Shown: positions 17,638 to 28,576, counted from the stretch's first letter. The stretch is 64,000 nucleotides of DNA from Comamonadaceae bacterium (GCA_027483665.1 JAIXUC010000033.1:62001-126000); one strand, 5' to 3'. Program-made: numbers and translations. Notes: a model not told the origin generated them from the letters alone.

Positions 17638-17683
17638 GTGTGACTCCCGTCAATACCGACATCTAATCTGTCCCGGATAGGGC

Positions 17684-17711
17684 AGATGCGATTGATTCTA
17701 GGCTTTTCAAG
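17684..17711 (-). promoter_or_regulatory. Heat-shock (sigma32-like) promoter for ftsH
   Basis: On the minus strand CTTGAAA (plus 17705-17711) matches the sigma32 -35 consensus fully. After 13 bases follows TCGCATCT (plus 17684-17691), which agrees with CCCCATNT at five of the seven specified positions. The leader to the TTG start would be about 40 bases. ftsH is a known sigma32 gene in Escherichia coli. Confidence 0.65.
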
Positions 17712-17786
17712 TCTCAGCGAATGGCGCCGCCGGACCAACCCTAAAGACAGGAAGCCTGATACAGCGAGCAACCAACAACACGGCTC

Positions 17787-20480
17787 TTACAGCGCAGCAA
17801 CAGCCCTGTGACTGGCTTCAAAAGCTTCAATAGGAACCGGCTTGGCAAACAAATAGCCTTGGTAGAGCAGGCAGCCGTGCGAGGTCAACCAATCGCGCTG
17901 TTCGATCGTCTCAACACCCTCCGCCATTACAGAGAGCTGCAGCTTCTGTGCCAGCGCAATGATGGCCTGTGCTATCACCGCGTCATTGCTATCGGTCAAC
18001 AAGTCGCGGGTAAAGGATTTATCGATTTTGAGCTGCTCGATCGGCAAGCGCTTGATGTACGCCAAAGAGGAATACCCAGTTCCAAAGTCGTCCAATGCAA
18101 AGCCGACACCAAAGTCTTGCAGCTCAGACATTTTGGAAATCACGTCATCGACGTCGTGCAACAGCAAGCTTTCAGTGAGCTCCAGCTTCAGTCGATTAGC
18201 CAAGACGTTATGGCGGCGCAGCGCGGCGATCACTCCAGCGACAAAGTCTGGCTGGCGAAACTGGCGAGCACTGACATTCAATGACAGCGTGAGGCCCGCA
18301 GTGACAGGTGATGTCTGCCAGCGCGCAAGCTGCGCGCACGACTGCTCAATCACCCATTGACCGATGGCAATGATCAAACCGGTTTGCTCGGCCAATGGGA
18401 TGAAATCTGCTGGACTTACCAAGCCGCGGGTGGGATGCCTCCAACGCACCAGCGCCTCCGCACCCAGAACCACGTCTCTGTGGTCGACTTGGGCCTGGTA
18501 GAACAGCACGAACTGGTCTAGCCGAACCGCGTCGCGGAGCTCGTTTTCCAGATCGGCACGCTGCACCACATTGGCCTGCATGCTGGGGTCAAAGAAGCGC
18601 AGCGCGTTGCGGCCAGACGCCTTGGCTGCGTACATGGCAAGGTCGGCCTGCTTCATCAGATCGTCGAGTTTTGTCTGACCGGGCGCAAAAAGCGTGATTC
18701 CGATGCTGGGTGTGATGTGATGGTTTTGCCCATCGAGATCGAACGCTTCGTTGAGCGCACCCAACATCTTGTCGCCCACCCGACGCGCCTGCTCAGCCGC
18801 CATCACGGCCTGCGTGTCCAGAGATTCCAGCACCACCACGAACTCATCGCCCCCAAGCCGCGCCAGGGTGTCTTCTTCGCGGACACAAGCCTTGAGGCGT
18901 TGTGCCACCTGCTGTAACAGCAGGTCACCTACGTCATGGCCGCGGGTATCGTTGAGCGTTTTGAAGTTGTCTAAATCGATGAACAGCAACGCTCCGTGCA
19001 GCGCTCTGCGCTTGTTGGAAACAGCCGCATGCTGCAAGCGGTCCATCAGTAATCGACGATTGGGCAGATTGGTCAGCGGATCGAAAAAGGCGAGGCTGCG
19101 AATTTGCTCTTCTGAGGCGCGCCGCTCACTGATGTCCTGCACGATCTCGATGGTCTGCAACAGGTGCTGGTCGGCGTCCAGCAAAGGTGTGATGCTCAGA
19201 CTGCACCAGAAGACCGAGCCATCCTGACGTTTACAGGGCAACTCTGCAGCGTACTCCCTGCCCTCTGCGAGGCTCTGCGCCATCCACGGCGGCGGCGAGG
19301 GTGCCGGATCGTGGCGCATGCCAGTGGGCGATACCTTTCCCAGTAACTCCGATTCTGCATAGCCCGTCATGCGCAGATAAGCCTGATTCACAGAGACGAT
19401 GCGCCGATGCGCGTCCGTGATGACGACGCCTTGAGAGATGGACTGCAAGGCTCGATGGCTGATGCGCAAGGCATCTTCGGCCTGTTGTCGCCGCAGGTTG
19501 CGCCGCACGATGGCCACGCCTGCAGCCACCAACAAACCCGCCGCAACCACGAGGATGGAGCCACCCCATACAGCCGAGCGAGTCCAGGGGGCCAGCTCAT
19601 CTGTCAGAGATCTGCCATAAGCCACCACGACCGGGTAATCGTTGAGCGCCCGGTAGCTGTAGAGGCGGTCAACGCCATCGCGCTCATCACGCTCGCGCAC
19701 AGTACCCGTGGGCCAAGCCGGAAGGTGTTCCCGGAATAACGTCGTGTCGGACCAATTCAGTCCACCCACCGCTTCTTGTTGTGGCGATCGCACCGCCAAA
19801 AATCCCTGCAACAAAAGCAGAGCAACAAAGCCACGATCACCGCTGTCAACAGAGTCATAAAAACTTTGGAAATACCCCGGCTGGACCCACGCCACTATCA
19901 CGCCGTCGAACCGACCTGGACGCAGCGACACCCTGGCACTGATGGGCAATGCCCACTGGCCATCGGGCCCCAAGGCTGGAGAGCCAAAGACAAGATCACG
20001 GTCTGCGCCACGCCGGTGCGGCAAGAAATAGTCCTGCTGCGCGTGCAGTCGCGAGAGGCCAAGCGACGGGCCAGCCTGAGTGCCCATCACCCACCGACCG
20101 CCAGCGTCGATGAGCTCGAAGCTGCGAATGAGGCGATCTGCAGGCAACAAACCCAACAACTGGTCTTCAAGAGCGAGTGCAACAGGGCTGCCAGCAATGA
20201 CCGCATCCAGCGGCAAGATGGCACTGCTTTCCGACGATGACACAGAACGCTGTAGGGTTTGAGCCACCAAACCACTTGCTTGGGCCAACGTGCTGCCCAC
20301 GCGACGCAGGCTTTGGCGGGCGTGCTCTTCGACCACGCGAGCGAAGGTTTGTGTCGTGCGCTCGGTGGCATCGATGACGGCTTGCCGCTCTCGCACCAGG
20401 TTGAATACAAATGCGGTCACCAACACCAGCCCTGCGGCCAATGCCAGAACGATGGGGCCCAGTCGTTGTAGTAAGCGCAT
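17787..20480 (-). CDS. Membrane sensor with PAS, GGDEF and EAL domains (cyclic di-GMP enzyme)
   Basis: An 897-residue inner-membrane protein that could make and degrade cyclic di-GMP. Order: TM1 (about 10-28), a periplasmic sensor region of about 270 residues, TM2 (SILVVAAGLLVAAGVAIV), PAS (VITDAHRRIVSVNQAYLRMTG), GGDEF and EAL. The diguanylate cyclase motif LGGDEF is intact, with an RxxD inhibition site (REED) five residues before it. The phosphodiesterase motifs EALVRW, LNVSARQF and DDFGTGYSS are also intact. The ATG at 20480 is used; a TTG one codon upstream is possible. It is divergent from the TAXI gene, sharing about 100 bases of upstream DNA. Confidence 0.93.
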   Translation of the reverse strand: MRLLQRLGPIVLALAAGLVLVTAFVFNLVRERQAVIDATERTTQTFARVVEEHARQSLRRVGSTLAQASGLVAQTLQRSVSSSESSAILPLDAVIAGSPVALALEDQLLGLLPADRLIRSFELIDAGGRWVMGTQAGPSLGLSRLHAQQDYFLPHRRGADRDLVFGSPALGPDGQWALPISARVSLRPGRFDGVIVAWVQPGYFQSFYDSVDSGDRGFVALLLLQGFLAVRSPQQEAVGGLNWSDTTLFREHLPAWPTGTVRERDERDGVDRLYSYRALNDYPVVVAYGRSLTDELAPWTRSAVWGGSILVVAAGLLVAAGVAIVRRNLRRQQAEDALRISHRALQSISQGVVITDAHRRIVSVNQAYLRMTGYAESELLGKVSPTGMRHDPAPSPPPWMAQSLAEGREYAAELPCKRQDGSVFWCSLSITPLLDADQHLLQTIEIVQDISERRASEEQIRSLAFFDPLTNLPNRRLLMDRLQHAAVSNKRRALHGALLFIDLDNFKTLNDTRGHDVGDLLLQQVAQRLKACVREEDTLARLGGDEFVVVLESLDTQAVMAAEQARRVGDKMLGALNEAFDLDGQNHHITPSIGITLFAPGQTKLDDLMKQADLAMYAAKASGRNALRFFDPSMQANVVQRADLENELRDAVRLDQFVLFYQAQVDHRDVVLGAEALVRWRHPTRGLVSPADFIPLAEQTGLIIAIGQWVIEQSCAQLARWQTSPVTAGLTLSLNVSARQFRQPDFVAGVIAALRRHNVLANRLKLELTESLLLHDVDDVISKMSELQDFGVGFALDDFGTGYSSLAYIKRLPIEQLKIDKSFTRDLLTDSNDAVIAQAIIALAQKLQLSVMAEGVETIEQRDWLTSHGCLLYQGYLFAKPVPIEAFEASHRAVAAL

Positions 20481-20584
20481 CAAGTCTGAAAGTATCTGGG
20501 TCTTGCCGCTTCACAACCGCGGCGCAGGAATGCATAGTGCCACACAAGGAAACTGCGAGCTGCATGCCGAGAAAGAGTCAAAAA

Positions 20585-21604
20585 ATGATCGACGCGCCTA
20601 TGAGGAAAAGCTGGCTCTCAGCCGGCGCATTACCCCGCTGCTCGACAACCTCGCGCTCACGGATTGCAGGCGTCTTGCTCACCATTGCGCTCGGCGCAGC
20701 ATCCCTGTCGGTCTCTGCACAGCAGTTCGTTCGCATCGGCACGGGCGGAACGGCCGGTACTTACTATCCAGTGGGTACGCTGCTGGCCCAAGCTGTTTCG
20801 ATTCCGGGGCAGGTAGTGGTCAGCGCTCAACCCAGCAATGGATCCCTGGGCAACGTCAATGGAGTTGCCAGTGGCGCCATCGAAACCGGCTTTAGCCAAG
20901 CCGACGTGGCGACTTGGGCGCAAACGGGTACCGGCATCTTTCAAGGACGCCCACCCGTGTCCGAGCTGCGCCTGATCGCCACCCTCTACCCCGAAGCCAT
21001 TCAAATTGTCGCCAGCAAGTCAGCTGGCATTCGCAGCGTGGCAGACCTCAAAGGCAAACGCGTAGCGCTCGATGAACCCGGTTCCGGCACCTTGGTCAAC
21101 GCGCGGGCGGTGCTGGCAGCCTGGGGACTGCGTGAAGGCGATGTTCGTGCCGAGTACATCAAGCCAAACCAGGCTGGCGACAAGATGAGGGGGGGGCAAC
21201 TCGACGCTTTCTTTTTCACGGGGGGAGCACCTGCGCCGGCCATCGCCGACCTCGCGGCATCCGGGCTCATAGAACTCGTCCCGCTGGACGGCCCGCCCGT
21301 TCGCACGCTCACCTCGGCGAGCCCATTCCTTCAAGCAGACACGCTGCCCGCTGGCACCTATGTTGGCGTGGACGCCACGAAAACCTTGATGGTGAGCGCG
21401 CAGTGGGTGACGAGCGAGCGCATGGACGCCCAGTTGGTCTACCAACTCACACGAGCGTTGTGGAGCAACAGCGCACAGAAAATGCTAAGAGAGGGTCACG
21501 CCAAAGGCGTGTTGATGACCCCGCAGAACGCCGTCAAAGGGGCGGGCATCCCTTTCCACCCTGGCGCTTTGCGGTACTACCGCGAAGTGGGTTTGCTCAA
21601 GTGA
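20585..21604 (+). CDS. TAXI-family TRAP-type solute-binding protein
   Basis: Periplasmic substrate-binding protein of the TAXI group, about 339 residues. A signal peptide (hydrophobic core AGVLLTIALGAASLSVSA) is followed by the family start FVRIGTGGTAGTYYPVGTLLA. RLIATLYPEAIQIVA and RVALDEPGSGTLVNARAVL are typical binding-lobe segments. TAXI proteins normally feed a fused TRAP membrane permease, but none is adjacent, so the partner must be elsewhere. The start is uncertain: ATGs at 20564, 20585 and 20600 are in frame, and none has a strong ribosome site. It converges on der, 12 bases away. Confidence 0.9.
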   Translation: MIDAPMRKSWLSAGALPRCSTTSRSRIAGVLLTIALGAASLSVSAQQFVRIGTGGTAGTYYPVGTLLAQAVSIPGQVVVSAQPSNGSLGNVNGVASGAIETGFSQADVATWAQTGTGIFQGRPPVSELRLIATLYPEAIQIVASKSAGIRSVADLKGKRVALDEPGSGTLVNARAVLAAWGLREGDVRAEYIKPNQAGDKMRGGQLDAFFFTGGAPAPAIADLAASGLIELVPLDGPPVRTLTSASPFLQADTLPAGTYVGVDATKTLMVSAQWVTSERMDAQLVYQLTRALWSNSAQKMLREGHAKGVLMTPQNAVKGAGIPFHPGALRYYREVGLLK

Positions 21605-21616
21605 GCCTCAGCCAGT

Positions 21617-22960
21617 TCAGTGGGTGTCTTTATCGCCGTAAGGGTTTTGGGAGGTCTTCATTTCGATGCGCAAGGGCGTGCCTTCCAGGTCGAAAGCCTT
21701 GCGTACACGCCCCTCCAAGAAGCGTTTGTAGGCATCGGTGACGTGTTCTAGTGAGTTGCCATGCACCACCACCACGGGTGGATTCATGCCGCCTTGGTGC
21801 GCATAACGCAACTTGGGGCGGAACATCCCCGAGCGTTTGGGCGCCTGAAACTGCACAGCCTCCAGCAAAAGTCGCGTCAACATCGGCGTGGACATCTTGC
21901 ACATCGCCGACTTGTGAGCTTTGCTGATGGATGTCCACACCGGTGCCAAACCTTGGCGCTTTTTGGCCGAGATCAAGTGAAGTTTGGCGAACTTCAGGAA
22001 CGCCAGGCGTGTCTCGATGGAGCGCTGCACCAACTCGCGCTGATAGGCATCGACTGCGTCCCATTTGTTGATTGCCAAAACGACGGCGCGCCCGCTCTCC
22101 AAGATGTAGCCCGCGATATGGGCGTCTTGATCCGTCACCCCTTGCGTAGCGTCGAGCAGCAACAGCACAACATGCGCTGACTCGATGGCTTGCAAAGTCT
22201 TGACCACAGAGAATTTCTCGACAGCCTCGAACACCTTGCCACGGCGGCGCAGGCCAGCCGTATCGATCAGTTCAAACCGCTGTCCGTTTCGCTCAAAGGG
22301 CACAGAGATGGCGTCTCGCGTGGTCCCGGGCAAGTCGAAGGCGACAAGACGCTCCTCTCCCAGCCAAGTGTTGATCAGCGTCGACTTCCCCACGTTCGGA
22401 CGCCCCGCGACGGCGAGCTTGATGAGTGACTCATCTTGCTCTGCGCCTGAATCGTCTTCTTCGGGCAGGTGCAGCGGATCAAGGGCCTCCTCGACCAAAG
22501 ACCGAATGCCTTGCCCATGTGCAGCAGAGACAGGCAGCACTTGCCCCAAACCCAACTCATAAAACTCGGTGAGCTGAGCACCTTCTTGCATGCCTTCGGC
22601 CTTGTTGGCCACCAAAAGGCAGGGCTTTCCCAACTTGCGCAGAAAGTTGGCGATGTCATGGTCTTGACCAGACAAACCAGCCCTCGCGTCGACCACGAAC
22701 ACGACGACATCAGCCTCGGCAACCGCTTGCCGGGTTTGCTTGGCCATCTCTTGGTAAATGCCACTGTCGGCTTCTGGCTCGAAACCGCCCGTGTCAATGA
22801 CGATGAACTCGCGCTTGCCCAGTCGGCCATTGCCGTAATGGCGATCACGCGTGAGACCAGCGAAGTCAGCGACGATGGCGTCGCGGGTCTTGGTCAGCCG
22901 GTTAAAAAGCGTTGATTTCCCGACGTTGGGCCGCCCCACCAAGGCGATAACCGGCTTCAT
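21617..22960 (-). CDS. der: Der (EngA), double-domain ribosome-assembly GTPase
   Basis: Essential GTPase needed for maturation of the 50S ribosomal subunit. The 447 residues carry two tandem G domains, each with a [10 protein letters not shown]-loop (near residues 8 and 185), the NKAEG and NKWDA G4 motifs, and a C-terminal KH-like domain ending in a Lys-rich tail. The der-bamB-yfgM-hisS-ispG-rodZ order downstream of pilW/rlmN is conserved in betaproteobacteria. The gap to bamB is 16 bases, so it is the last gene of that operon. Confidence 0.97.
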   Translation of the reverse strand: MKPVIALVGRPNVGKSTLFNRLTKTRDAIVADFAGLTRDRHYGNGRLGKREFIVIDTGGFEPEADSGIYQEMAKQTRQAVAEADVVVFVVDARAGLSGQDHDIANFLRKLGKPCLLVANKAEGMQEGAQLTEFYELGLGQVLPVSAAHGQGIRSLVEEALDPLHLPEEDDSGAEQDESLIKLAVAGRPNVGKSTLINTWLGEERLVAFDLPGTTRDAISVPFERNGQRFELIDTAGLRRRGKVFEAVEKFSVVKTLQAIESAHVVLLLLDATQGVTDQDAHIAGYILESGRAVVLAINKWDAVDAYQRELVQRSIETRLAFLKFAKLHLISAKKRQGLAPVWTSISKAHKSAMCKMSTPMLTRLLLEAVQFQAPKRSGMFRPKLRYAHQGGMNPPVVVVHGNSLEHVTDAYKRFLEGRVRKAFDLEGTPLRIEMKTSQNPYGDKDTH

Positions 22961-22976
22961 GCAAGAGCGATCTGGT

Positions 22977-24128
22977 TCACTCCGGCGCGAAGCCGAAGAT
23001 ACCGCCGCTGCGGGTGACCACCACCAAAGTGTTACCCGCCAAGACAGGTGTGCCAGCTACGCCAGAGCCGTCAGTGACCAAGCGGTTCAATGGCGCACCG
23101 TCCTCTCGGGCCAGTAAGTGAACCAGCCCCTGCTGGTCGCCCACCACGACTGACCTGCCCAGCGACAGCGGCCCGGTCAGCTGCCGGTGCCGAAGCCGGT
23201 CCGTGCTCCAGAGGCGTTCACCATCACTGCGCCGCCATGCCACCAGCGTGCCGTCTGCTTCTGCCGCAAACACAGCCTGTTCGTCACCAGCAAGACCGCC
23301 AGCACCGGTCGCTGGCCTGGTCCAAAGCACTGACCCACGGGATGTAGACACGCAACCGATACTGACTTGAAAAGCCCGCGCGCAAACCACATCGGACACT
23401 CGGCTGACCGGGGCTGTTAAGTCGACCAAACGTTCGATGTCGTTGATGCCGCGCGGCGAGGCTAGGGGCGCCTCCCAGCGAACGCTACCGTTATCAGGGC
23501 TAAGACCAGTAAGCCGTGCCGACAAGCCCACAACCAAGGTGTCGCCTACCGCTAAAAGCACACCAGGTTGACGCAGCACCAAAGGCTCACTGGTGCGCTG
23601 CTGGGTCCACAAAAGTCTGCCCGTGCGGCCGTCGAACGCCGTGACCGAGCGGTCACCACCCAGCACAAAGACCCGGTCGCCTGCAACCAGTGGCGCGGTG
23701 TAGGGCTGTGATGACAGCCGGGTGCGCCACAGCAGCCGCCCCGACTCCCAGACCAGCAGTTCACTGGTCACAGAGCCAGCCGCTGCCAGTCGACCGTCGC
23801 TACCCGCGCCGGTGGCCAAGCCAACACCAGCGGCAACTCTCCAGTTCTCACGGCCGGTGGCAGCGTCAACAGACAACACAGTGCCATCGCTGGCAGCTAC
23901 CACCACGTTGTTGCCGACTACCGCGACCTGAACAGCGTCGGGGAGTGGCCCAGTACGCAAAGACCAAGCGGTACGCACGCCTTGCAGCACCACGTTCGGT
24001 CCGAGGTCGGCCGGTTGCGGCCGCTTGGGACCGCTGGAGCACCCCAGCAAAACAAGGCTGCAGGCCAGCGCGGCCAACCACGTAGACGTGACGGGCCGCC
24101 TGCGCTGGCATTGAAGCGCCCGATTCAT
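22977..24128 (-). CDS. bamB: BamB, outer-membrane protein assembly lipoprotein
   Basis: Lipoprotein subunit of the beta-barrel assembly machinery, anchored in the outer membrane facing the periplasm. The 383 residues begin with a lipoprotein signal, lipobox LLGC at Cys30, followed by an eight-bladed PQQ-type beta-propeller. Blade repeats such as [19 protein letters not shown] and GRLLWTQQR are visible. The start overlaps the yfgM stop by four bases. Confidence 0.95.
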   Translation of the reverse strand: MNRALQCQRRRPVTSTWLAALACSLVLLGCSSGPKRPQPADLGPNVVLQGVRTAWSLRTGPLPDAVQVAVVGNNVVVAASDGTVLSVDAATGRENWRVAAGVGLATGAGSDGRLAAAGSVTSELLVWESGRLLWRTRLSSQPYTAPLVAGDRVFVLGGDRSVTAFDGRTGRLLWTQQRTSEPLVLRQPGVLLAVGDTLVVGLSARLTGLSPDNGSVRWEAPLASPRGINDIERLVDLTAPVSRVSDVVCARAFQVSIGCVSTSRGSVLWTRPATGAGGLAGDEQAVFAAEADGTLVAWRRSDGERLWSTDRLRHRQLTGPLSLGRSVVVGDQQGLVHLLAREDGAPLNRLVTDGSGVAGTPVLAGNTLVVVTRSGGIFGFAPE

Positions 24129-24799
24129 GGCTTGACTGTCCCAGCTGCGGGGCTTGGCGCTACATCGACACCAAGCGCCGTCAGCTTGATATCCACCACA
24201 CGGCGGTATTCGAGTGACTCGGGCATCGCCTTTTTAGCCTGCTCGAAAGCAGCCTGGGCTTCTTCCTTCTTTCCCTGAAGCAACAACACGTCGCCCTTGC
24301 GGTCGGCGACCATTCCCTGAAAGGAAGGCGGGTAGGCACCCGCGAGCAACTTCATGGCTTCTTCGTAAGATTTGGCTTCGATGAGCAAGCCCGCTTGGCG
24401 CAGTCGCGCGACTGCGCTCAGGCCTTCGTCGGTATCTTGCGACACCACCCAGGCCAATGCCTCCTGCGCAGCTTTGGCATCACCAGCGTCATAGCGAGCC
24501 TTGGCATAGAGCAGTGCAACATGCGCTGCGAGTTGCGTTTTCGCGTATTGCTTGCGTAGATCTTCATAAGCGCTTTGCAGCCTTTGCGCATCACCAGCGG
24601 CAGCAGCCCGTTGTGCTTCGTCAAACAAGACACTGGCCGCGACGGCTTGGCGTGTCTGCCAGTACTGAAAGCCGTTCCAGCCGGCGAAGCCGCCTAGCAC
24701 CAGAACTAAAACCCAAGCGATGGCGTTGCCGTACTGGTTCCAGAAATGCTTGAAGGAATCGATTTGCTCCTGCTCTTGCAGGTCGAGGTGGGTAGCCAT
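24125..24799 (-). CDS. yfgM: YfgM/AncA family TPR protein (periplasmic chaperone interactor)
   Basis: A 224-residue inner-membrane protein with a short cytoplasmic N-tail (MATHLDLQEQEQIDSFKHFW), one transmembrane helix (residues about 23-42) and a periplasmic TPR_21 domain. In Escherichia coli YfgM associates with the SecYEG-PpiD machinery and links to Rcs stress signalling. The ATG at 24799 gives the family-typical N-terminus. It lies 52 bases from hisS and overlaps bamB. Confidence 0.88.
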   Translation of the reverse strand: MATHLDLQEQEQIDSFKHFWNQYGNAIAWVLVLVLGGFAGWNGFQYWQTRQAVAASVLFDEAQRAAAAGDAQRLQSAYEDLRKQYAKTQLAAHVALLYAKARYDAGDAKAAQEALAWVVSQDTDEGLSAVARLRQAGLLIEAKSYEEAMKLLAGAYPPSFQGMVADRKGDVLLLQGKKEEAQAAFEQAKKAMPESLEYRRVVDIKLTALGVDVAPSPAAGTVKP

Positions 24800-24851
24800 G
24801 GTGATCCAAAGTCCGTCGATGGGCCGCTTACCGAGGGCGCAGCCTCGCAAG

Positions 24852-26153
24852 TCAAAGCGCGGATTGTAGGTGTCTCAATGAAGCGGCCCACTCGTGTGCC
24901 AACGCCATGGAGCGCGGTGTTTGACCCGCGCTCGCATCGCGCATTGGCTTAACCAGCACTTCACCGCGCGCCAGCTCATCCGATCCGAAGATGAGTGCAA
25001 AGCGTGCGCCACTGGCATCGGCCTTTTTGAACTGGGACTTCATGCTGCCGGGCCCGTCGTTACCCAGACCCGCGTGCATCTGAATTCTCACCCCCTGGCC
25101 ACGCAGGGCCCGCAGGGTCTGCATCACCAAGGGCATGGATGCAGCATCGGGAACCACGGCATAGGCATCGGGTGCCTCTAAGACTGCGCCCTCCCCCTGT
25201 TCTTTGAGCAACTCCAATACCCGTTCGACACCCAAAGCCCAACCCACCGCAGGCGCTGGCTTACCGCCAATCTGCTCAAACAAGTAGTCATAGCGCCCTC
25301 CACCACAAACCGTGCCCTGGGAGCCGAGTCGGTCGGTCACGAACTCAAATACGGTCAGGTTGTAGTAGTCCATGCCGCGGACAAGGCGAGGATTGACGCT
25401 GTAAGCCAAGCCATTCGCATCGAGCACTGCCTTGACCGCTGAAAAATGCGCCAAGGACGGCTCTCCCAAGAAATCAATCAGCTTGGGCGCTCGATTGACG
25501 ATGTCTTGCATCGCTGGGTTCTTGGTGTCCAAGATGCGCAGCGGGTTGGTGTGGAGCCGACGCACGGCTTCTGGGTCCAATGACGCTTCGTGCTGCAGCA
25601 GGTACGCCACAAGGGCAGTGCGGTGCGCTCGGCGCTCATCGGGTTGGCCGAGGCTGTTGATCTCCAGGCGGACATCTTTCAGACCCAGTTCCCGCCACAG
25701 GTCGGCGGCCAAAACGATGAGCTCAGCATCCAACTCAGGGCCGGGAAAGCCCAAAGCTTCTGCCCCAATTTGGTGGAACTGGCGATAGCGCCCGCGCTGC
25801 GGGCGCTCGTGGCGAAACATGGGACCCATGTAGTACAGCCGCTTGCCCCCGTCATAGAGCAGGTTGTGCTCCGCCACCGCGCGAACCACGCCGGCGGTAG
25901 CCTCGGGCCGAAGGGTCAGTGCCTCCCCGTTCAGGCGATCTTCAAAGGAGTACATCTCCTTCTCGACGATGTCCGTGACTTGTCCAAGACCGCGCACAAA
26001 CAAAGGCGTTTGCTCGACGATGGGCGTGCGAATGTTTTTGTAGGCATAGCGGGCCATGACGTCACGCACCACCGATTCGAGCCGCTCCCAGCGCGCCGAA
26101 TCGGGCGGCAGGATGTCGTTCATGCCTTTTACGGCCAACAGCTTTTCACTCAT
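24852..26153 (-). CDS. hisS: Histidyl-tRNA synthetase
   Basis: Class II aminoacyl-tRNA synthetase charging tRNA-His, 433 residues. The N-terminus [18 protein letters not shown], motif 2 ([17 protein letters not shown]), the histidine-specific [15 protein letters not shown] and motif 3 ([12 protein letters not shown]) are present, followed by the anticodon-binding domain. It is preceded by a 115-base gap after ispG that contains a hairpin at the ispG stop codon. Confidence 0.97.
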   Translation of the reverse strand: MSEKLLAVKGMNDILPPDSARWERLESVVRDVMARYAYKNIRTPIVEQTPLFVRGLGQVTDIVEKEMYSFEDRLNGEALTLRPEATAGVVRAVAEHNLLYDGGKRLYYMGPMFRHERPQRGRYRQFHQIGAEALGFPGPELDAELIVLAADLWRELGLKDVRLEINSLGQPDERRAHRTALVAYLLQHEASLDPEAVRRLHTNPLRILDTKNPAMQDIVNRAPKLIDFLGEPSLAHFSAVKAVLDANGLAYSVNPRLVRGMDYYNLTVFEFVTDRLGSQGTVCGGGRYDYLFEQIGGKPAPAVGWALGVERVLELLKEQGEGAVLEAPDAYAVVPDAASMPLVMQTLRALRGQGVRIQMHAGLGNDGPGSMKSQFKKADASGARFALIFGSDELARGEVLVKPMRDASAGQTPRSMALAHEWAASLRHLQSAL

Positions 26154-26257
26154 GGTTCAAAGGGAACTGATTGATGAACGAATGGCCAAGCGGGCGTCGC
26201 CTTCGCTGGGAGCGCCGGCGCTGAAGCTCCTTAGCCCTGACTGAAAAGCAACGACTT

Positions 26258-26275
26258 GGCTTGACCGATCAAGCC
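26258..26275 (-). repeat. Short hairpin over the ispG stop codon
   Basis: Minus-strand GGCTTGA-TCGG-TCAAGCC (plus 26269-26275 pairs with 26258-26264) forms a 7-bp stem with a tetraloop that includes the ispG stop codon. No T-run follows directly, so termination is doubtful; it could stabilise the mRNA 3' end or partly separate ispG from hisS. Confidence 0.35.
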
Positions 26276-27585
26276 ACTGAGGCAGGATTGGCTGGGGCAT
26301 CAACCGCAGCGGCGACATCAACCTGGCCAAAGCGGCGCTCGATGTAGTTTTCAACGATTTGCTGAAACTCTTGGGCAATGTGCTCGCCTCGCAGAGTCAA
26401 CCGCTTCTCTCCGTCTATGAACACCGGTGCCGCCGGGCTCTCGCCCGTGCCAGGCAAGCTGATGCCCACATCTGCATGTTTGCTTTCACCCGGGCCATTG
26501 ACGATACAACCCATCACAGCCACCTTCAGCTTTTCGACACCCGGATAGCGATGACGCCACAACGGCATCTGAGCGCGCATGAAGTCGTCGATCTGCTTGG
26601 CCAACTCTTGGAAGGTTTCGCTGGTGGTACGTCCACAGCCAGGGCAGGCTGTGACCGAGGGCACAAAGCTGCGCAAACCCATCGATTGCAGGATTTCGCT
26701 GGCCACGACCACCTCTTGTGTGCGGGCCTCACCGGGCTGAGGCGTGAGCGAGACACGGATCGTGTCGCCAATACCTTCTTGCAACAAAACCGCCAGTGCC
26801 GCGGCAGAGGCCACCGTGCCTTTCGTGCCCATCCCCGCTTCGGTCAAACCCAAATGAAGGGCGTAGCGGCACCGCTTTGCGAGCTCGCGGTAAACCGCGA
26901 TCAGATCTTGCACGCCGCTGACTTTGCACGACAAGATGATTTGCTCGGCCTTCATGCCCATCGCTTCAGCCCGCTTTGCCGACTCCACTGCAGAGGTCAC
27001 CAAAGCCTCATACATGACAGACCTGGACTCCCAGGGAACAGCCCGGCGGCTGTTTTCGTCCATCAGCTCTGCCAGCAGCTCTTGGTCGAGGCTGCCCCAG
27101 TTGACGCCGATGCGTACCGGCTTGTCGAACCGCATGGCCGCTTCAATCATTTGGCCAAACTGTTTGTCGCGCTTATCGCCTTTTCCTACGTTGCCGGGGT
27201 TGATGCGGTACTTCGACAGCGCCTGTGCGCAGTCTGGAAACTCGGTTAGCAAGCGGTGTCCGTTGTAATGAAAGTCGCCCACCAGCGGGACATCCACGCC
27301 CATGCGGTCAAGTTGCTCCCGGATGTAAGGGACTTCACGGGCGGCCTCTGGGGTGTTGACCGTTATGCGAACCATCTCCGAGCCTGCAAGTGCCAGCTCC
27401 TTGACCTGGATGGCCGTGCCGATCGCGTCCACGGTGTCTGTGTTGGTCATTGACTGGATACGCACGGGCGCACCACCACCGATGGTGACAACGCGGTCAC
27501 CCCAGACCACACGGGCTTGCAGGGTGGTGTGCTCTGCAGCGGTGGCCGGCAACACAGGCTGGGCATTTGAACTAGGGAGGATCAC
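26269..27585 (-). CDS. ispG: IspG, 4-hydroxy-3-methylbut-2-enyl diphosphate synthase
   Basis: Iron-sulfur enzyme of the MEP isoprenoid pathway, converting MEcPP to HMBPP. The 438 residues include [11 protein letters not shown] near the N-terminus and the [4Fe-4S] cysteines in ACPGCGRTT and GCIVNGPGE. The start is a GTG at 27585 directly after the rodZ stop codon; no ATG exists early enough to keep the conserved N-terminal barrel. The C-terminus has an Ala-rich extension of about 25 residues. Confidence 0.95.
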   Translation of the reverse strand: MILPSSNAQPVLPATAAEHTTLQARVVWGDRVVTIGGGAPVRIQSMTNTDTVDAIGTAIQVKELALAGSEMVRITVNTPEAAREVPYIREQLDRMGVDVPLVGDFHYNGHRLLTEFPDCAQALSKYRINPGNVGKGDKRDKQFGQMIEAAMRFDKPVRIGVNWGSLDQELLAELMDENSRRAVPWESRSVMYEALVTSAVESAKRAEAMGMKAEQIILSCKVSGVQDLIAVYRELAKRCRYALHLGLTEAGMGTKGTVASAAALAVLLQEGIGDTIRVSLTPQPGEARTQEVVVASEILQSMGLRSFVPSVTACPGCGRTTSETFQELAKQIDDFMRAQMPLWRHRYPGVEKLKVAVMGCIVNGPGESKHADVGISLPGTGESPAAPVFIDGEKRLTLRGEHIAQEFQQIVENYIERRFGQVDVAAAVDAPANPASVA

Positions 27586-27586
27586 T

Positions 27587-28576
27587 TCACTTCACCTCAA
27601 ATCGGGCCACGTTGTCGCGTGCAAAGCGAGCTGTATCAAACGGTCGTCCACGCACGGTCACATCGGTCAGGTCGGAGCGACCAACAACCACGCTCAAAGG
27701 CAACACACCGCTGGCGGCCACCGTGTCGCCTGGGTTCAATATGCGCCGCAAAGTCACGCTGCCTGTTGCGTCTGTCACTTCCACCCAAGATTCGCCTCTG
27801 CTCGAAAAAGCAACCAAGCCAGCGCGAGCGGGCAGAGCGGGCGCGACCGGTTGAGATGCAACAGATGCCTTTTCAGGAACTGCAGGGGTCACCAAGGCGT
27901 TCGCCGCAGTAGCCACCGGAGCCGCCAAAGACGCCGATGGGAGCCCACCATCGGCAGAGACTGGCCCAGCCAAAGCTGGGAGGGTTTGCGAAGCATCAGA
28001 TCCGACGACCTCGGCGGTTCTCTGCTCAGAGGGACTTGACACGACCGCAGATGGCACTGGCGCAGACACCGCTTCAACCGTCGTCTGCGCGCGCCGCTGC
28101 GGAATCAGCAACAGCACGATGGCGCCGACCAACAGCACGAAAACAGCCAGCATGGCACGGCGAGACAGGGCATGTGTAAGCGACGGCTTGGCAACATCAC
28201 CGGGTGCTCTAAATGGAGAATTCAAGCTGGAACTTGAAGGCTCTAGCCGGGGCGCGGTGGTCTTTGGAAGCTGGTCAAGGATGGGCTTGGGATCGATCTT
28301 CAAATGTCTACAAACGCTAGCCGTCAGCCCACGTACAAACACGGCGTCCGGCAATTGTTCGAGCTGGTCAGCTTCCAGACATTCGAGCTTTCGGACAGGG
28401 ACCTTCAGGGCCACAGCCAATGCTGCAATGTGCAAGCCAGAGGACTCTCGGGCTTGGCGTAGCAGAGTCCCGGCGCTGACCTGAGCGGCAGCAGGGCCCT
28501 CTCCAGAATCCGCTGGAGCGGACTTGGAAGCTGGGTCAGCCCCTTCCACAGCGGGCAGATACGTAGGTTCACTCAT
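27587..28576 (-). CDS. rodZ: RodZ-like cytoskeletal/helix-turn-helix membrane protein
   Basis: A 329-residue bitopic protein that links MreB to the elongation machinery and sets rod shape. It has an N-terminal HTH_25 domain ([20 protein letters not shown], about residues 37-105), a basic linker, one transmembrane helix ([16 protein letters not shown]), a Pro/Ala/Ser-rich periplasmic linker and a C-terminal DUF4115 domain ([19 protein letters not shown]). The ATG at 28576 overlaps the pilW stop by 8 bases; the upstream frame lies inside pilW. Confidence 0.92.
   Translation of the reverse strand: MSEPTYLPAVEGADPASKSAPADSGEGPAAAQVSAGTLLRQARESSGLHIAALAVALKVPVRKLECLEADQLEQLPDAVFVRGLTASVCRHLKIDPKPILDQLPKTTAPRLEPSSSSLNSPFRAPGDVAKPSLTHALSRRAMLAVFVLLVGAIVLLLIPQRRAQTTVEAVSAPVPSAVVSSPSEQRTAEVVGSDASQTLPALAGPVSADGGLPSASLAAPVATAANALVTPAVPEKASVASQPVAPALPARAGLVAFSSRGESWVEVTDATGSVTLRRILNPGDTVAASGVLPLSVVVGRSDLTDVTVRGRPFDTARFARDNVARFEVK

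Noticed and set aside
15901-17643. A 580-codon open frame on the plus strand opposite ftsH
   Set aside because: It is antisense to a fully conserved gene, has no ribosome site or recognisable domain, and such frames are common opposite GC-rich coding DNA.
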